From Caulobacter sp. S45 (GTDB lineage Bacteria > Pseudomonadota > Alphaproteobacteria > Caulobacterales > Caulobacteraceae), in the NCBI RefSeq assembly GCF_009765965.1, contig NZ_LMUL01000014.1:175864-239863 (forward strand): DNA of 64,000 nucleotides, read 5' to 3'. How positions within the stretch are numbered: the first letter of the stretch is position 1; each line of letters opens with the position of its first letter. Below, piece after piece: positions 24,252 through 32,749 of the stretch. A model generated the notes under the pieces. That model saw only the letters and a list, made by a program, of their open reading frames with translations. It ran no database searches and had not been told where the DNA came from. A program made the position numbers and the translations under genes.

Positions 24252-24384
24252 ACCTGTTGGAGATGAGGGCGGTCGCGCCGTATGGCGGTTACATCCATTT
24301 CACGCATAAGGAATATTATCGGAAATATATCGTGATATTGAGGCGGTGACCGGCATGGTGGGGCTATGCCGAGCGCGTGCGCGC

Positions 24385-25197
24385 TCACACGCCGGTTTCG
24401 ATCACCATGCCGTCGTAGGCCGGCTCGATCCCCTTCGGCAGGCGCGCCGCCAAGGTTGCGTAGTCCAGGTCGCCAAACATGTTGGTCAGTACGCCGCGCC
24501 CGGGCTTGAGCGTCTCGATCCACGACAGCGCCATGTCCACGTGGGCGTGAGTCGGATGCGGCCGGTCCCTCAAGGCGTCGACGATGAACACCTCCACCCC
24601 CGCCAACGCCGCCATGGCTTCCGGCGGCAAGGCCACCACATCGCTGCAGTAGCCGACCGGGCCGATGCGATAGCCGACCGAGCGCACCCCGCCGTGGTCC
24701 TGGTCGAAGGTCAGGATCGGGATGGAGCCGCTGGGGCCCGCGATCTCCCAGGCCTCGCCGTGCGGTGGCAGGTCCCGCGCCTCGCAGATGGCCGGATAGC
24801 CGGTCTGGCTCTCGAAGATGTAGCCGAAGCGGCTCATCAGGGTGCGCCGGGTTTCGGGGTCCATGTAGCAAGGCGTCTTGCGGCGGCTGGTCAGGAAGAA
24901 GACCCTGAGGTCGTCGATGCCATGGGTCTGGTCTGCGTGGTCGTGGGTGTATAGCACCGCGTCCAGCCGCTTCACCTCGGCGGCGGCGGTCTGATATCGC
25001 AGGTCCGGCGACGTATCTATCAGGATAGTGGTTTCATCACTTTGATTTATATCATTTTTTCTGCGAACCGCAAGGGAGCATCTGGAGCGCCGGTTACGAG
25101 GGTTAGCCGGGTCGCAGGCGCCCCAGACGCCGTCAGCCCGCGGCACCCCGCCCGATGAACCGCAGCCCAGGATCGTGAATTCGAGACGCGGACTCAT
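24385..25197 (-). CDS. MBL-fold metallo-hydrolase, PhnP-like
   Basis: The 270-residue protein is a metallo-beta-lactamase-fold hydrolase. It opens with LEFTILGCGSSGGVPRADG, has the metal-binding HxHxDH-type motif in YTHDHADQTHGIDDLR and a later TFDQDHGG. The closest group by motif order is PhnP-like phosphodiesterases acting on cyclic or nucleotide phosphates. Alphaproteobacteria keep this gene next to tatD. The ATG overlaps the tatD stop by four bases (ATGA), so it is the last gene of tmk-holB-tatD-MBL. The substrate is not determinable from sequence. Confidence 0.85.
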   Translation of the reverse strand: MSPRLEFTILGCGSSGGVPRADGVWGACDPANPRNRRSRCSLAVRRKNDINQSDETTILIDTSPDLRYQTAAAEVKRLDAVLYTHDHADQTHGIDDLRVFFLTSRRKTPCYMDPETRRTLMSRFGYIFESQTGYPAICEARDLPPHGEAWEIAGPSGSIPILTFDQDHGGVRSVGYRIGPVGYCSDVVALPPEAMAALAGVEVFIVDALRDRPHPTHAHVDMALSWIETLKPGRGVLTNMFGDLDYATLAARLPKGIEPAYDGMVIETGV

Positions 25198-25997
25198 TCG
25201 CCCTCCCCCGGATATGACCCCGGACGGGGAATGCGGTCGAACAGGGCGAAGAAGGCCTTGCTGGTCCGCACCTCGGCCTCGATCAGCGACCAGCCCCGGA
25301 TATCCGCCAGCTTGGCCAGCACATGCGGGAGGAACGCCGGCTCGTTGCGTCGGCCGCGCATGGGAACCGGCGCCAGATAGGGACAGTCGGTCTCCACGAT
25401 GATCCGATCCTCCGGCATTTGGGCGATCACGTCGCGCACCCCCTGAGCCGCCCTGAAGGTGGCGATGCCCGAGACCGAAAACCACGCGCCGAGCGCCGCC
25501 GCGCGGGCCGCCAGCTCCGCACCGCTGGTGTAGCAATGCATCAGCAGCTTGAACGGATGCTCGGCGTAGGCCGCTTCGAGCATGGCGGCCATGTCCTCGT
25601 CGGCTTCGCGCGTGTGGACCACGAGCGGCAGGCCCGTCGCCTGAGCGGCGGCGATGTGGGCGCCGAACACCGCGCGCTGTTGGTCCCTTGGGCTGAGGTC
25701 GTAGTGGTAGTCGAGACCGGTCTCACCGATACCGACGATACGTTCCGAGGTCGCCAATCGGATTAACTTATCTGCATCAAGTTGCTGATAATCCTTGGCT
25801 TCGTGCGGATGGACGCCAACCGTCGCCCAGATATCGTCGTTCGCCTGGACGATGGCCTGGATCGCTTCCAGCGAGCTGAGCTTGTCGCAGATGGTCAGCA
25901 TCAACCCGATTCCGGCCTCGCGCGCCCGTGCGATGACGGCCTCCCGATCCTCGTCGAACGGATGGGCGTGCAGGTTGACGTGGCTATCGATCAACAT
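25194..25997 (-). CDS. tatD: TatD-family metal-dependent hydrolase
   Basis: This 267-residue TIM-barrel hydrolase belongs to the TatD family of metal-dependent DNases. Conserved segments are GVHPHEAK, IGETGLDYHYD, VVHTREADED, LMHCYTSG and ETDCPYLAPVPMRGRRNEP. The first motif reads DSHVNLHAH: the second histidine of the usual HxH pair is Asn, as in the VN of E. coli TatD itself, while YcfH-type members have HCH. The gene lies 20 bases downstream of holB and overlaps the start of the MBL gene by four bases. The order tmk-holB-(metG)-tatD-MBL is common in the class; no metG is present here. Confidence 0.93.
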   Translation of the reverse strand: MLIDSHVNLHAHPFDEDREAVIARAREAGIGLMLTICDKLSSLEAIQAIVQANDDIWATVGVHPHEAKDYQQLDADKLIRLATSERIVGIGETGLDYHYDLSPRDQQRAVFGAHIAAAQATGLPLVVHTREADEDMAAMLEAAYAEHPFKLLMHCYTSGAELAARAAALGAWFSVSGIATFRAAQGVRDVIAQMPEDRIIVETDCPYLAPVPMRGRRNEPAFLPHVLAKLADIRGWSLIEAEVRTSKAFFALFDRIPRPGSYPGEGE

Positions 25998-26017
25998 CGG
26001 GCGATCAGCATGAGTGG

Positions 26018-27043
26018 TCAGAACGGCGCTGCATAGTTGCGGGCGGTCGTCGAGAGCTCGGCCATCACCGTCCAGAAGGCGTCGGCGCGATCGAGGTTCA
26101 GGCCTTCCACCTCCCCAGGTAGGTCCGACACCCGCGCCCACACCCGCGACCAGGCTGCGGCGGAGCGATCCGGAAGCTGGCCCGAGGTCGCGGCCTGGTG
26201 CAGGCGATCCGCCAGACGTTCCAGCACCAGGGCGAACCGCGCCGCCCCCTCGCCTCCACGAAATCCGTCCGCCAGCCCTTGGGTCAGCGCGCGGTCGATG
26301 TCGGGCAGCTGACCCAGCAGACGTTCGGCTTGATCGTCCACCGCCAGCGCCCCGGACGCCGCCAACGCCAGCAGCCGCCCCGGCGCGCCGTGGGCCATGC
26401 CCGCGAGCCGTATGGCGTCGTCGGCGTCCAGGTCGAGGTGTTCGCGTGCGAAAGCCGCCAGCGCCGTCTCGCTCCAGGTCGAGAACGCCAGGCGTCGGCA
26501 ACGTGAGCGGATCGTCGGCAACAGCCGGCCCGGCGCATGGCTGATCAGGAACAGCACGCCGCGACCGGACGGCTCCTCCAGCGTCTTCAGCACCGCATTG
26601 GCGGCGTTGACGTTCATATCGTCGGCGGCGTCGATGATGGCGGCGCGGAACGGGGCGATGGCCGGGGCCTTGGCGAAGAACTCGGGCAGGCGGCGCGCTT
26701 CATCGACCGGGATGTTGCGCCTCGTGACGCCACCTTCGACCGCGCGTTCCAGCACGATCAGATCGGGGTGCGACTGGGCCGCGATCATGCGGCTGACCGG
26801 GTCGTCCGGCGACGATCCCAGTGGCCCGAAACTCGGGTCCGAGGCGGCGCCCAGCAGCCGACGTACGGCGCGGTAGGCGAAGCTGGCCTTGCCCACGCCC
26901 TCCGGTCCGGTGAGCAGCCAGGCATGGTGGAGCCGCCCGCGCGCCATGGATTGCTCGAACGCCTCGGCCGGCGCGTCGACATGGTCGAGGCGGAAGCTGT
27001 GGCGCGGATGCGGCGGCGCGGCCTGGGGCTCGGAACGGCTCAT
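26018..27043 (-). CDS. holB: DNA polymerase III subunit delta-prime
   Basis: The 341-residue clamp-loader subunit has an AAA+ fold with Walker A GPEGVGKASFAYRAVRRLL (residues about 45-63), the NAANAVLKTLEEP segment and a sensor-like SRCRRL. It cooperates with DnaX and delta to load the sliding clamp. Only one cysteine is visible in the AAA+ region (SRC), so the four-cysteine zinc module of E. coli delta-prime is absent. The frame is open further upstream inside tmk. I chose the ATG overlapping the tmk stop (ATGA), giving MSRSEPQAAP. It is co-transcribed with tmk. Confidence 0.92.
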   Translation of the reverse strand: MSRSEPQAAPPHPRHSFRLDHVDAPAEAFEQSMARGRLHHAWLLTGPEGVGKASFAYRAVRRLLGAASDPSFGPLGSSPDDPVSRMIAAQSHPDLIVLERAVEGGVTRRNIPVDEARRLPEFFAKAPAIAPFRAAIIDAADDMNVNAANAVLKTLEEPSGRGVLFLISHAPGRLLPTIRSRCRRLAFSTWSETALAAFAREHLDLDADDAIRLAGMAHGAPGRLLALAASGALAVDDQAERLLGQLPDIDRALTQGLADGFRGGEGAARFALVLERLADRLHQAATSGQLPDRSAAAWSRVWARVSDLPGEVEGLNLDRADAFWTVMAELSTTARNYAAPF

Positions 27044-27678
27044 GCCGCGCCCAGGGCCAGTCGCGCACTCACCGCGCTCCAAAGCTGGGCGGCCACCTCG
27101 TCCGGCGTCCGGCTGGAGTCGATCACCACGCAGCGCGCGGGCTCGGCGGCGGCGATGGCGAGATAGGCGTCGCGCAGGCGCATGTGGAAGGCCGCGCCCT
27201 TGTCCTCGAACCGGGTCTCCGCGCCGCCGCGGCTGTGCGCCCGCCCAAGGCCCAGTTCGACCGGCACGTCGAGCAGGACGGTCAGGTCGGGCTGGGTGTC
27301 GCCGATCACGGCGCGCTCCAGATCGGCGATCAGCCGGACATCGGCTCCCCCGGCGGCGCCTTGGTAGGCGCGTGTCGAATCGGCGAAGCGGTCGCACAGC
27401 ACCCAGGCTCCGCGCGCCAGGGCCGGCCGGATCAGGCGCTGGAGATGGTCTTCGCGGGCGGCGTACAGGATCAGGGTCTCGGCGGTGGGCGACCAGCGGT
27501 CCACCGATCCGCGCACCAACAGGTCGCGGAGCTGTTCCGCGCCAGGAGAACCGCCGGGCTCGCGGGTGACGACGGTCTCGACGCCGCGCGCCGCCAACCG
27601 TTCGGCCAAGCGCCGGACCTGGGTGGTCTTACCCGCCCCCTCTCCGCCTTCGAAAGTGATGAACCGTCCGCGTGTCAC
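27040..27678 (-). CDS. tmk: Thymidylate kinase
   Basis: The 212-residue enzyme phosphorylates dTMP to dTDP. It has the P-loop FEGGEGAGKTTQ (residues 8-19), the TREPGG motif (TMP-binding Arg) near residue 38 and DRFADSTRAYQG near residue 97, with an Arg-containing lid (SRGGAETRFEDK). It is the first gene of the tmk-holB-tatD-MBL operon, its stop overlapping the holB ATG. It lies 56 bases from the end of rlpA on the same strand, so read-through from rlpA is possible. Complete and standard. Confidence 0.96.
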   Translation of the reverse strand: MTRGRFITFEGGEGAGKTTQVRRLAERLAARGVETVVTREPGGSPGAEQLRDLLVRGSVDRWSPTAETLILYAAREDHLQRLIRPALARGAWVLCDRFADSTRAYQGAAGGADVRLIADLERAVIGDTQPDLTVLLDVPVELGLGRAHSRGGAETRFEDKGAAFHMRLRDAYLAIAAAEPARCVVIDSSRTPDEVAAQLWSAVSARLALGAA

Positions 27679-27734
27679 CGCCCGTCCTTCGCCCCCTCGC
27701 GGGTCGAAGGCAAGAGGCGAAGACCCTCAGTCGG

Positions 27735-28382
27735 TCAGGGCTGGGGTTCCGGGCCGGACGGGAACGACGATGTCGGCGCGACTGTGGGCGGCGCCTGTGC
27801 GAGCTGACCCATGGCCGAAACCACGTCTGAGTCGTCGATCGGCGTTCCGTCGGCCTGAGACAGGGAGACGTCGCCGCGCCCATAGGCCGGCGCCGGACCG
27901 AGATATCTGACCCGGACGCGGGCGGTGCCCCGGCCCACATAACCGAGCTCTTCGGCGGCGCCACGGGTCAGATCGATGAGCCGACCCGACACGAAGGGAC
28001 CGCGATCGTTGAGCCTCACCCGGATACGCCGGCCGTTGTCCAGGTTGGTCACTTCTAGATAGCTGGGCAGCGGCAAGGTGGTGTGGGCGGCGGCGGCGAG
28101 GCGCGCATTGAACGGCTCGCCGTCGGCCGTGGTGCGATTGTGCGATTCGTAGCTGTACCAGGAGGCGACGCCGACGACGTCATAGTGCGGCTGACTGGCT
28201 GGAACGTACCAGCGTCCATGGATCTGGTAGGGCCGATTGTAGGCCGGCGTCCGGCCGCCTCCAGCGCTCGCGATCCGTGTCGCCGGCGGAGCGGTCGCGC
28301 AGGCCGCCAGTCCGCAGAGCGTCGCCAGGGCGACCATGCTGCGCAGATGACGCAAGCGTGGCCTTAGCCAAGAGCGTTGCAT
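27735..28382 (-). CDS. rlpA: RlpA-like lipoprotein with double-psi beta-barrel
   Basis: The 215-residue outer-membrane lipoprotein has a basic start, a hydrophobic stretch and lipobox GLAAC with the lipidated Cys at residue 28. The RlpA double-psi barrel follows: GVASWYSYESHNRTTADGE, HTTLPLPSYLEVTNLDNGR and RLNDRGPFVSGRLIDL, with the active-site-like His and Asp. In other bacteria RlpA is a septal lytic transglycosylase acting on denuded glycan. The usual C-terminal SPOR domain is missing; after the barrel there is only a short Pro/Ser-rich tail. A separate SPOR protein lies at the end of the window. Confidence 0.88.
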   Translation of the reverse strand: MQRSWLRPRLRHLRSMVALATLCGLAACATAPPATRIASAGGGRTPAYNRPYQIHGRWYVPASQPHYDVVGVASWYSYESHNRTTADGEPFNARLAAAAHTTLPLPSYLEVTNLDNGRRIRVRLNDRGPFVSGRLIDLTRGAAEELGYVGRGTARVRVRYLGPAPAYGRGDVSLSQADGTPIDDSDVVSAMGQLAQAPPTVAPTSSFPSGPEPQP

Positions 28383-28559
28383 CGCCGAAACCTCCCAACC
28401 AACTCCGGGCGCGGACTGTCCCGCGAGCGATGGAGGCCAAGATGCGCGCCAAGGCTGAAAACAAGGTTAGCGCGCCGACAACTGGTCCGATGGGATGGAA
28501 ATCGACCCCCTCGCCTCACGCGCCGCCCCCTGTTATGAGCAGCGCCTTCCGAGGTCCTG

Positions 28560-28649
28560 GGATGGGTGGCCGAGTGGTTTAAGGCAGCGGTCTTGAAAAC
28601 CGCCGTGGGTGAAAGCCCACCGTGGGTTCGAATCCCACCCCATCCGCCA
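28560..28649 (+). tRNA. tRNA-Ser (UGA anticodon)
   Basis: Acceptor arms GGATGGG (28560-28566) and CCCATCC pair, with discriminator G and an encoded CCA. The anticodon loop CTTGAAA gives anticodon TGA for UCA/UCN serine codons. A long variable arm (GTGGG...CCCAC) is typical of tRNA-Ser, and the T-loop TTCGAAT is standard. No integrase or att duplication is visible next to it. Confidence 0.97.
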
Positions 28650-29070
28650 GAACGTCGACCGCCCAGTCCAGGGCGCCGCTATTGTTGGGCATTCCACATC
28701 TGCGCCGCGTCCCCGCAAGCCCAGCAATATGCAGGCCCAGCTATATATTGCAACCTTGACACTTTCCGCATCGCCACTGGCTGAACTCCACCAGCAAACG
28801 TGCGCGCAACCGGCGAAACGATGCGTATTCATCGGGCCAACAGGCCGGGGACAGCCAACAGGCGTTAAGCTGCGTGGAATTTAATGTGAAATGGCCGGCC
28901 TCGCGGGCTCAACAGCACCGGACGGGCATTGGCAAGAAAATCGAATTAGACAAAAGTTTTTAGAACTTGCTGGACGATGGGAAAGGGACATCTATATACA
29001 CGCTGTTCCGAGTCGCCTGTTCGCCCTCGGCGACACCCAGGTTCTTACCCTACCAAGCAAGAAGGCTCTC
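28650..29070 (+). promoter_or_regulatory. mucR upstream region, AT-rich with candidate promoter
   Basis: These 421 bases carry no convincing gene. A consensus -35 TTGACA lies at 28756-28761, with GCTGAACT 18 bases on (28780-28787) resembling the Caulobacter-type -10. AT-rich tracts occur at 28741-28750 (CTATATATTG), 28931-28970 and 28991-29000 (TCTATATACA). MucR proteins bind AT-rich sites with TA steps and often repress themselves, so these tracts are plausible operators. That is inference. Confidence 0.35.
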
Positions 29071-29562
29071 ATGGCCGAGAACACCGAAGCGGTCGAACTC
29101 ACCGCTGATATCGTCTCCGCTTACGTCACCAACAACACCGTGACCGCTGCGGACCTGCCGATGCTGATCCAGCAGGTGCACAACGCGCTCACCCAGGCCG
29201 CTTCCGGTCCCCAGGCCGAGCCCGCGCCGCCCCTGACCCCCGCGGTGCCGATCAAGAAGTCGGTCACCCCCGACTATCTGATCAGCCTGGAGGATGGCCG
29301 GAAGTACAAGTCGCTCAAGCGGCACCTGAACACCCGGGGCATGTCGCCGGACGAGTACCGCGCCAAGTGGGGCCTGGCCAAGGACTACCCCATGGTGGCC
29401 GCCAACTATTCCGCCCAGCGCTCCAGCCTGGCCAAGACCCTCGGTCTCGGTCGCGGCGGTCGCGGCGCGCAGCCGCAGGAAGCGTCCGCTCCCGTGTCGT
29501 CTGAGGCCGCCGCCCCCAAGGCCACGCGCGGTCGCAAGAAGGCCTCCGACGCGACCGCCTGA
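29071..29562 (+). CDS. mucR: MucR/Ros-family transcriptional regulator
   Basis: The 163-residue protein is a MucR/Ros-type DNA-binding regulator. These are H-NS-like silencers and cell-cycle regulators in Alphaproteobacteria. N-terminal residues 1-50 form the oligomerisation region (LTADIVSAYVTNNTVTAADL). The DNA-binding part is at 80-125: PDYLISLEDGRKYKSLKRHL, then GMSPDEYRAKWGL and DYPMVAANYSAQRS. The Ros zinc cysteines are replaced (SLED), with only the first His kept, so the fold must be stabilised with little or no zinc. A basic tail (RGRKK) follows. I chose the ATG giving MAENTEAV. A strong terminator ends the gene. Confidence 0.9.
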   Translation: MAENTEAVELTADIVSAYVTNNTVTAADLPMLIQQVHNALTQAASGPQAEPAPPLTPAVPIKKSVTPDYLISLEDGRKYKSLKRHLNTRGMSPDEYRAKWGLAKDYPMVAANYSAQRSSLAKTLGLGRGGRGAQPQEASAPVSSEAAAPKATRGRKKASDATA

Positions 29563-29603
29563 TACCGCACCGCGCAACGACGCCGGGTGCTGAGCACGAT
29601 TGG

Positions 29604-29634
29604 AGCCCGCCGGCGTTGCGTCGGCGGGCTTTTT
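29604..29634 (+). terminator. Rho-independent terminator after mucR
   Basis: AGCCCGCCG (29604-29612) and CGGCGGGCT (29622-29630) form a perfect 9-bp stem followed by TTTT. Confidence 0.9.
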
Positions 29635-29719
29635 CGTTCGCGCTTTTCACACGCGCCATGAAGCTGGCGTTTCCACCCTGTATGATAAGCCCATCTAAAG
29701 CATCGCGGAGCGCCGCACC

Positions 29720-30640
29720 TTGAAACCTCAGCATCCCGCTCAGTTTTCGGAAGGCCCCGAGAGCGGGATTCCCCCCTTCCCGCAGCCGATCCGGATCGGC
29801 TCCGACGCCCACAAGGCGCTGTTCTGCAGAACCCTGCTGGACACGTTCAATCCCTACAAGCCGGCCGTGATCGACTGGCCGAAGCTTGAACCTGCCGCCC
29901 TGGAGCGCCTGACCGGCCTGCCGATCTGGGACATCGCCATCCAGACCGAGAACAAGGCCAGCCGACGGGTGATGGCCTATGCCGAGTTCTGCCCCGACCC
30001 GCTGCTGCGCAAGGCGGTGGAGTTGAACGGTTTCGAGGAAGGCCGCCACCGCCATGTGCTGGCCAATCTGGTCGAGGCCTACGGCATCAAGGTCAAGCCG
30101 GACGAACCCTACAAGCAACCCCGCGACGCCGAATGGGCGTTCATGGTCACCGGCTTCTCGGAGTGCATCGACAGCTTCTTCGCCTTCGGCCTGTTCCAGG
30201 CGGCCAGGCGCTCGGGCTTCTTTCCGCCCGAGTTGGTCGACACTTTCGAACCCGTGATCCACGAGGAGGGTCGCCACATCCTGTTCTTCGTCAACTGGGT
30301 GGCCTGGTATCGCCGCAACATGCCGCTGTGGCGCAGGCCTTGGTTCGACCTGAAGGTCATGGCGGTCTGGGCTTTCCTGGGTTGGGAGCGCATGGGGCTC
30401 GCCAAGGACGTGGGGACCGCCGAGGAGACCAATTTCACCGTGGTCGGCGGCGAAGCGGTGGCCGAGATCGACGTGCCGGGTCTTATGGACCTTTGTCTGT
30501 CGGAGAATGATCGCCGGCTGTCGGTCTATGACCCGCGTCTGCTCCGGCCGACCTTCTTTCCACGTCTGGTACGTTTCGCGCGGCGCTTCCTGGGCAAGTC
30601 CAGGGAACAGAAGGCGGCTGCGCTCCTCGCCGCGGTCTGA
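29720..30640 (+). CDS. Ferritin-like diiron protein of unknown function
   Basis: The 306-residue protein has the ligand pattern of a ferritin-like four-helix diiron protein: E77 (IQTEN), E106/E107 and H110 (FEEGRHRH), E148 (SECID) and E182/E183 with H186 (HEEGRH). Two ExxRH-type motifs and single Glu residues on alternating helices are the classic arrangement. A hydrophobic segment near 205-220 (DLKVMAVWAFLGW) may lie at a membrane. The start is a TTG preceded by GGAG at good spacing; no ATG fits. A glutathione S-transferase gene follows after four bases, so the pair probably forms one unit. The oxidation substrate is unknown. Confidence 0.7.
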   Translation: MKPQHPAQFSEGPESGIPPFPQPIRIGSDAHKALFCRTLLDTFNPYKPAVIDWPKLEPAALERLTGLPIWDIAIQTENKASRRVMAYAEFCPDPLLRKAVELNGFEEGRHRHVLANLVEAYGIKVKPDEPYKQPRDAEWAFMVTGFSECIDSFFAFGLFQAARRSGFFPPELVDTFEPVIHEEGRHILFFVNWVAWYRRNMPLWRRPWFDLKVMAVWAFLGWERMGLAKDVGTAEETNFTVVGGEAVAEIDVPGLMDLCLSENDRRLSVYDPRLLRPTFFPRLVRFARRFLGKSREQKAAALLAAV

Positions 30641-30644
30641 TCAT

Positions 30645-31355
30645 ATGGCCTACGAACTCTACTACTGGCCCTCGATCCAAGGGCGCGGCGAATTCGTCCG
30701 CCTGGCCCTGGAGGCGAGCGGGCAAGTCTATAGAGACGTCGTGCGCGGCAAGGACGGCATGGCCGCGATGACCCGCCTGATGAGCGGGCGCGAAACCCCG
30801 CCGTTCGCGCCGCCGTTCCTGAAGGTGGACGGACTGTTGATCGCCCAGGTCGCCAACATCCTGGCTTTTCTGGGCGAGCGCCACGGCCTGGAGCCCCAGG
30901 ATCCGAAGGGCCGCTGGTTCACCCGCCAGCTCCAGCTCACGCTGGCCGACCTGGTGGTGGAGGCGCACGACACCCATCACCCCGTCGCGTCGAACCTCTA
31001 TTACGAGGACCAGCTCGCCGAGGCCGCGCGCCGCAGCGAGGATTTCCGCGCCGAGCGGCTGCCGAAGTTCCTGGGCTATTTCGAAACGGTGCTCGTCGCC
31101 AACCCGGACGGGACCGCACACCTGGTCGGCGCCGACCTTACCTACGCCGACCTGTCTTTATTCCAGGTGGTCGAGGGTCTGTCCTACGCCTTCCCCAAGG
31201 CGATCAAGCGGATGCTCAAGCAATACCCGAATGTGTTCGCCTTACGTGACAGCGTGGCGGCCTTGCCTCGGATAAAGGCCTACCTGGCGTCGGAGCGGCG
31301 CATTCCATTTAACGAGGACGGGATTTTCCGGCATTACGACGCCCTTGATCAATGA
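30645..31355 (+). CDS. Glutathione S-transferase family protein
   Basis: The 236-residue protein has the GST plan: a thioredoxin-like N-terminal domain (YELYYWPSIQGRGEFVRLAL, with Tyr near position 7 as catalytic candidate, and the cis-Pro region PPFLKVDGLLIAQVANILAF) and an all-helical C-terminal domain with LTYADLSLFQVVEGL. The N terminus resembles sigma/alpha-class GSTs that bind glutathione through QxxSxAI-like contacts (here LIAQVANI). It begins four bases after the diiron gene stop. pyrE follows 12 bases downstream, so it may also be read into the pyrE operon. The substrate is unknown. Confidence 0.85.
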   Translation: MAYELYYWPSIQGRGEFVRLALEASGQVYRDVVRGKDGMAAMTRLMSGRETPPFAPPFLKVDGLLIAQVANILAFLGERHGLEPQDPKGRWFTRQLQLTLADLVVEAHDTHHPVASNLYYEDQLAEAARRSEDFRAERLPKFLGYFETVLVANPDGTAHLVGADLTYADLSLFQVVEGLSYAFPKAIKRMLKQYPNVFALRDSVAALPRIKAYLASERRIPFNEDGIFRHYDALDQ

Positions 31356-31367
31356 GAGGCGTGGCGG

Positions 31368-31952
31368 ATGAACACTGAAGCGGTGATGGACGAGTTCCGG
31401 GCGGCGGGCGCTCTGCGCGAGGGGCACTTCGTCCTGTCCTCCGGCCTGCACAGCGGCGTGTTCCTGCAGAAGAACCTGGTGTTCATGCATCCCGAACGGT
31501 CCGAGCGGCTTTGCAAGGCGCTGGCCGAGCGCATCCAGGCCGAGGCGGGCGAGGTGGACGTGGTGGTGTCGCCGGCCGTGGGCGGGATCATCCCCGGCTA
31601 CGAGACTGCGCGCTGGCTCAAGGTCCCCTCGCTCTACGTCGAGCGCGAGGGCGGCGTGTTCAAGCTGCGCCGCGGCTTCCACCTGGAGCCTGGCGCCCGC
31701 GTCGCCATGGTTGAGGACATCGTCACCACCGGCCTGTCCTCGCGTGAATGCATCGCTGCGATCCAGGCCGTGGGCGCCAAGGTGGTCTGCGCCGCCTGCA
31801 TCGTCGACCGCTCTGGCGGCGAGGCCGATGTCGGCGTGCCGCTGATCGCTCTGGCCCGCCACAAGGTCCCAGCCTACCCCGCCGACCAGCTGCCGCCCGA
31901 ACTCGCCGCCCTGCCGGTGGAGGAACCGGGCAGCCGCCGGCTGTCGAAGTGA
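31368..31952 (+). CDS. pyrE: Orotate phosphoribosyltransferase
   Basis: The 194-residue enzyme converts orotate and PRPP to OMP in pyrimidine synthesis. It has [19 protein letters not shown] and the PRPP-binding loop [14 protein letters not shown]. The segment [15 protein letters not shown] near the N terminus matches the orotate-binding region. It opens the conserved run pyrE-pdxJ-acpS-lepB-rnc-era-recO. In many relatives rpoZ and spoT/relA precede pyrE; here a GST gene does. The TGA overlaps the GTG start of pdxJ (GTGA). Confidence 0.94.
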   Translation: MNTEAVMDEFRAAGALREGHFVLSSGLHSGVFLQKNLVFMHPERSERLCKALAERIQAEAGEVDVVVSPAVGGIIPGYETARWLKVPSLYVEREGGVFKLRRGFHLEPGARVAMVEDIVTTGLSSRECIAAIQAVGAKVVCAACIVDRSGGEADVGVPLIALARHKVPAYPADQLPPELAALPVEEPGSRRLSK

Positions 31953-32749
31953 GCGCCCCCGCCGTGTCGATCGGCGCCCGGCTGAGGCTGGGCGTCAACA
32001 TCGACCACGTGGCGACCATCCGCAACGCGCGCGGCGAGGGCTATCCCGAACCGCTTCGCGCGGCGGAACTCGCCATCGCCGCCGGGGCGGACGGGATCAC
32101 CGCCCACCTGCGCGAGGACCGCCGCCACATCTCCGACGCCGACATCGTCGCACTGTCGGACCTGTGCCGGCGGCGCGGCCGGCCGTTGAATCTGGAAGTG
32201 GCGGTGACTCGCGAAATGCTGGACATCGCCCTGGCCCAGCGTCCGCACGCCGCCTGCCTGGTGCCCGAGCGGCGCGAGGAGATCACCACCGAGGGCGGGC
32301 TCGATGTCGTCAAGGGCCGCGCCGCCATCGCACCGGCGGTGCGGGCGCTGCGGGACGCCGGTGCGCGGGTGTCGATCTTCGTCGAGGCCAGCGCCGACCA
32401 GATCGCCGCCTCGGCCGACGTGGGCGCAGCCGTGGTCGAACTGCATACCGGCGCCTATTGCGAGGCCGTTCGTCATGGCGACGTCGCCCGCGCCCAAAAC
32501 GAACTCGACCGTCTGCGCACCGCCGCCGCCGACGCGGTCGGACGTGGCATGGAGGTCCATGCGGGTCATGGCATCGACTACGCCACCGTGCGCGAGGTGG
32601 CCGCCATCCCCGAGGTGGCGGAGTTGAACATCGGCCACTTCCTGATCGGCGAGGCCATCTTCGTCGGTCTGCAGCACGCCATCGGCCATATGCGGGCGCT
32701 GATGGACGCAGCCCGGCTCGACGCCATGCGCTCGGACAGCCGGACATGA
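31949..32749 (+). CDS. pdxJ: Pyridoxine 5'-phosphate synthase
   Basis: The 266-residue TIM-barrel enzyme makes pyridoxine 5'-phosphate from deoxyxylulose 5-phosphate and 3-amino-2-oxopropyl phosphate. Motifs include [16 protein letters not shown] at the N terminus, [14 protein letters not shown], the FVEAS glutamate segment and [11 protein letters not shown]. The start is GTG at 31949 inside the pyrE stop; the frame stays open upstream but that part is pyrE in another frame. The gene overlaps acpS by four bases (ATGA). The pdxJ-acpS pairing is widespread in Proteobacteria. Confidence 0.95.
   Translation: MSAPAVSIGARLRLGVNIDHVATIRNARGEGYPEPLRAAELAIAAGADGITAHLREDRRHISDADIVALSDLCRRRGRPLNLEVAVTREMLDIALAQRPHAACLVPERREEITTEGGLDVVKGRAAIAPAVRALRDAGARVSIFVEASADQIAASADVGAAVVELHTGAYCEAVRHGDVARAQNELDRLRTAAADAVGRGMEVHAGHGIDYATVREVAAIPEVAELNIGHFLIGEAIFVGLQHAIGHMRALMDAARLDAMRSDSRT

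Noticed and set aside
24252..24384. Possible small RNA in the AT-rich gap after the ACP-like gene
   Set aside because: Only weak self-complementarity around AATATTATC/GATATT and no terminator on either strand.
28560..28649. tRNA-Ser as an integration site
   Set aside because: No integrase, no repeat of the tRNA 3' end and no island-like gene content follow it.
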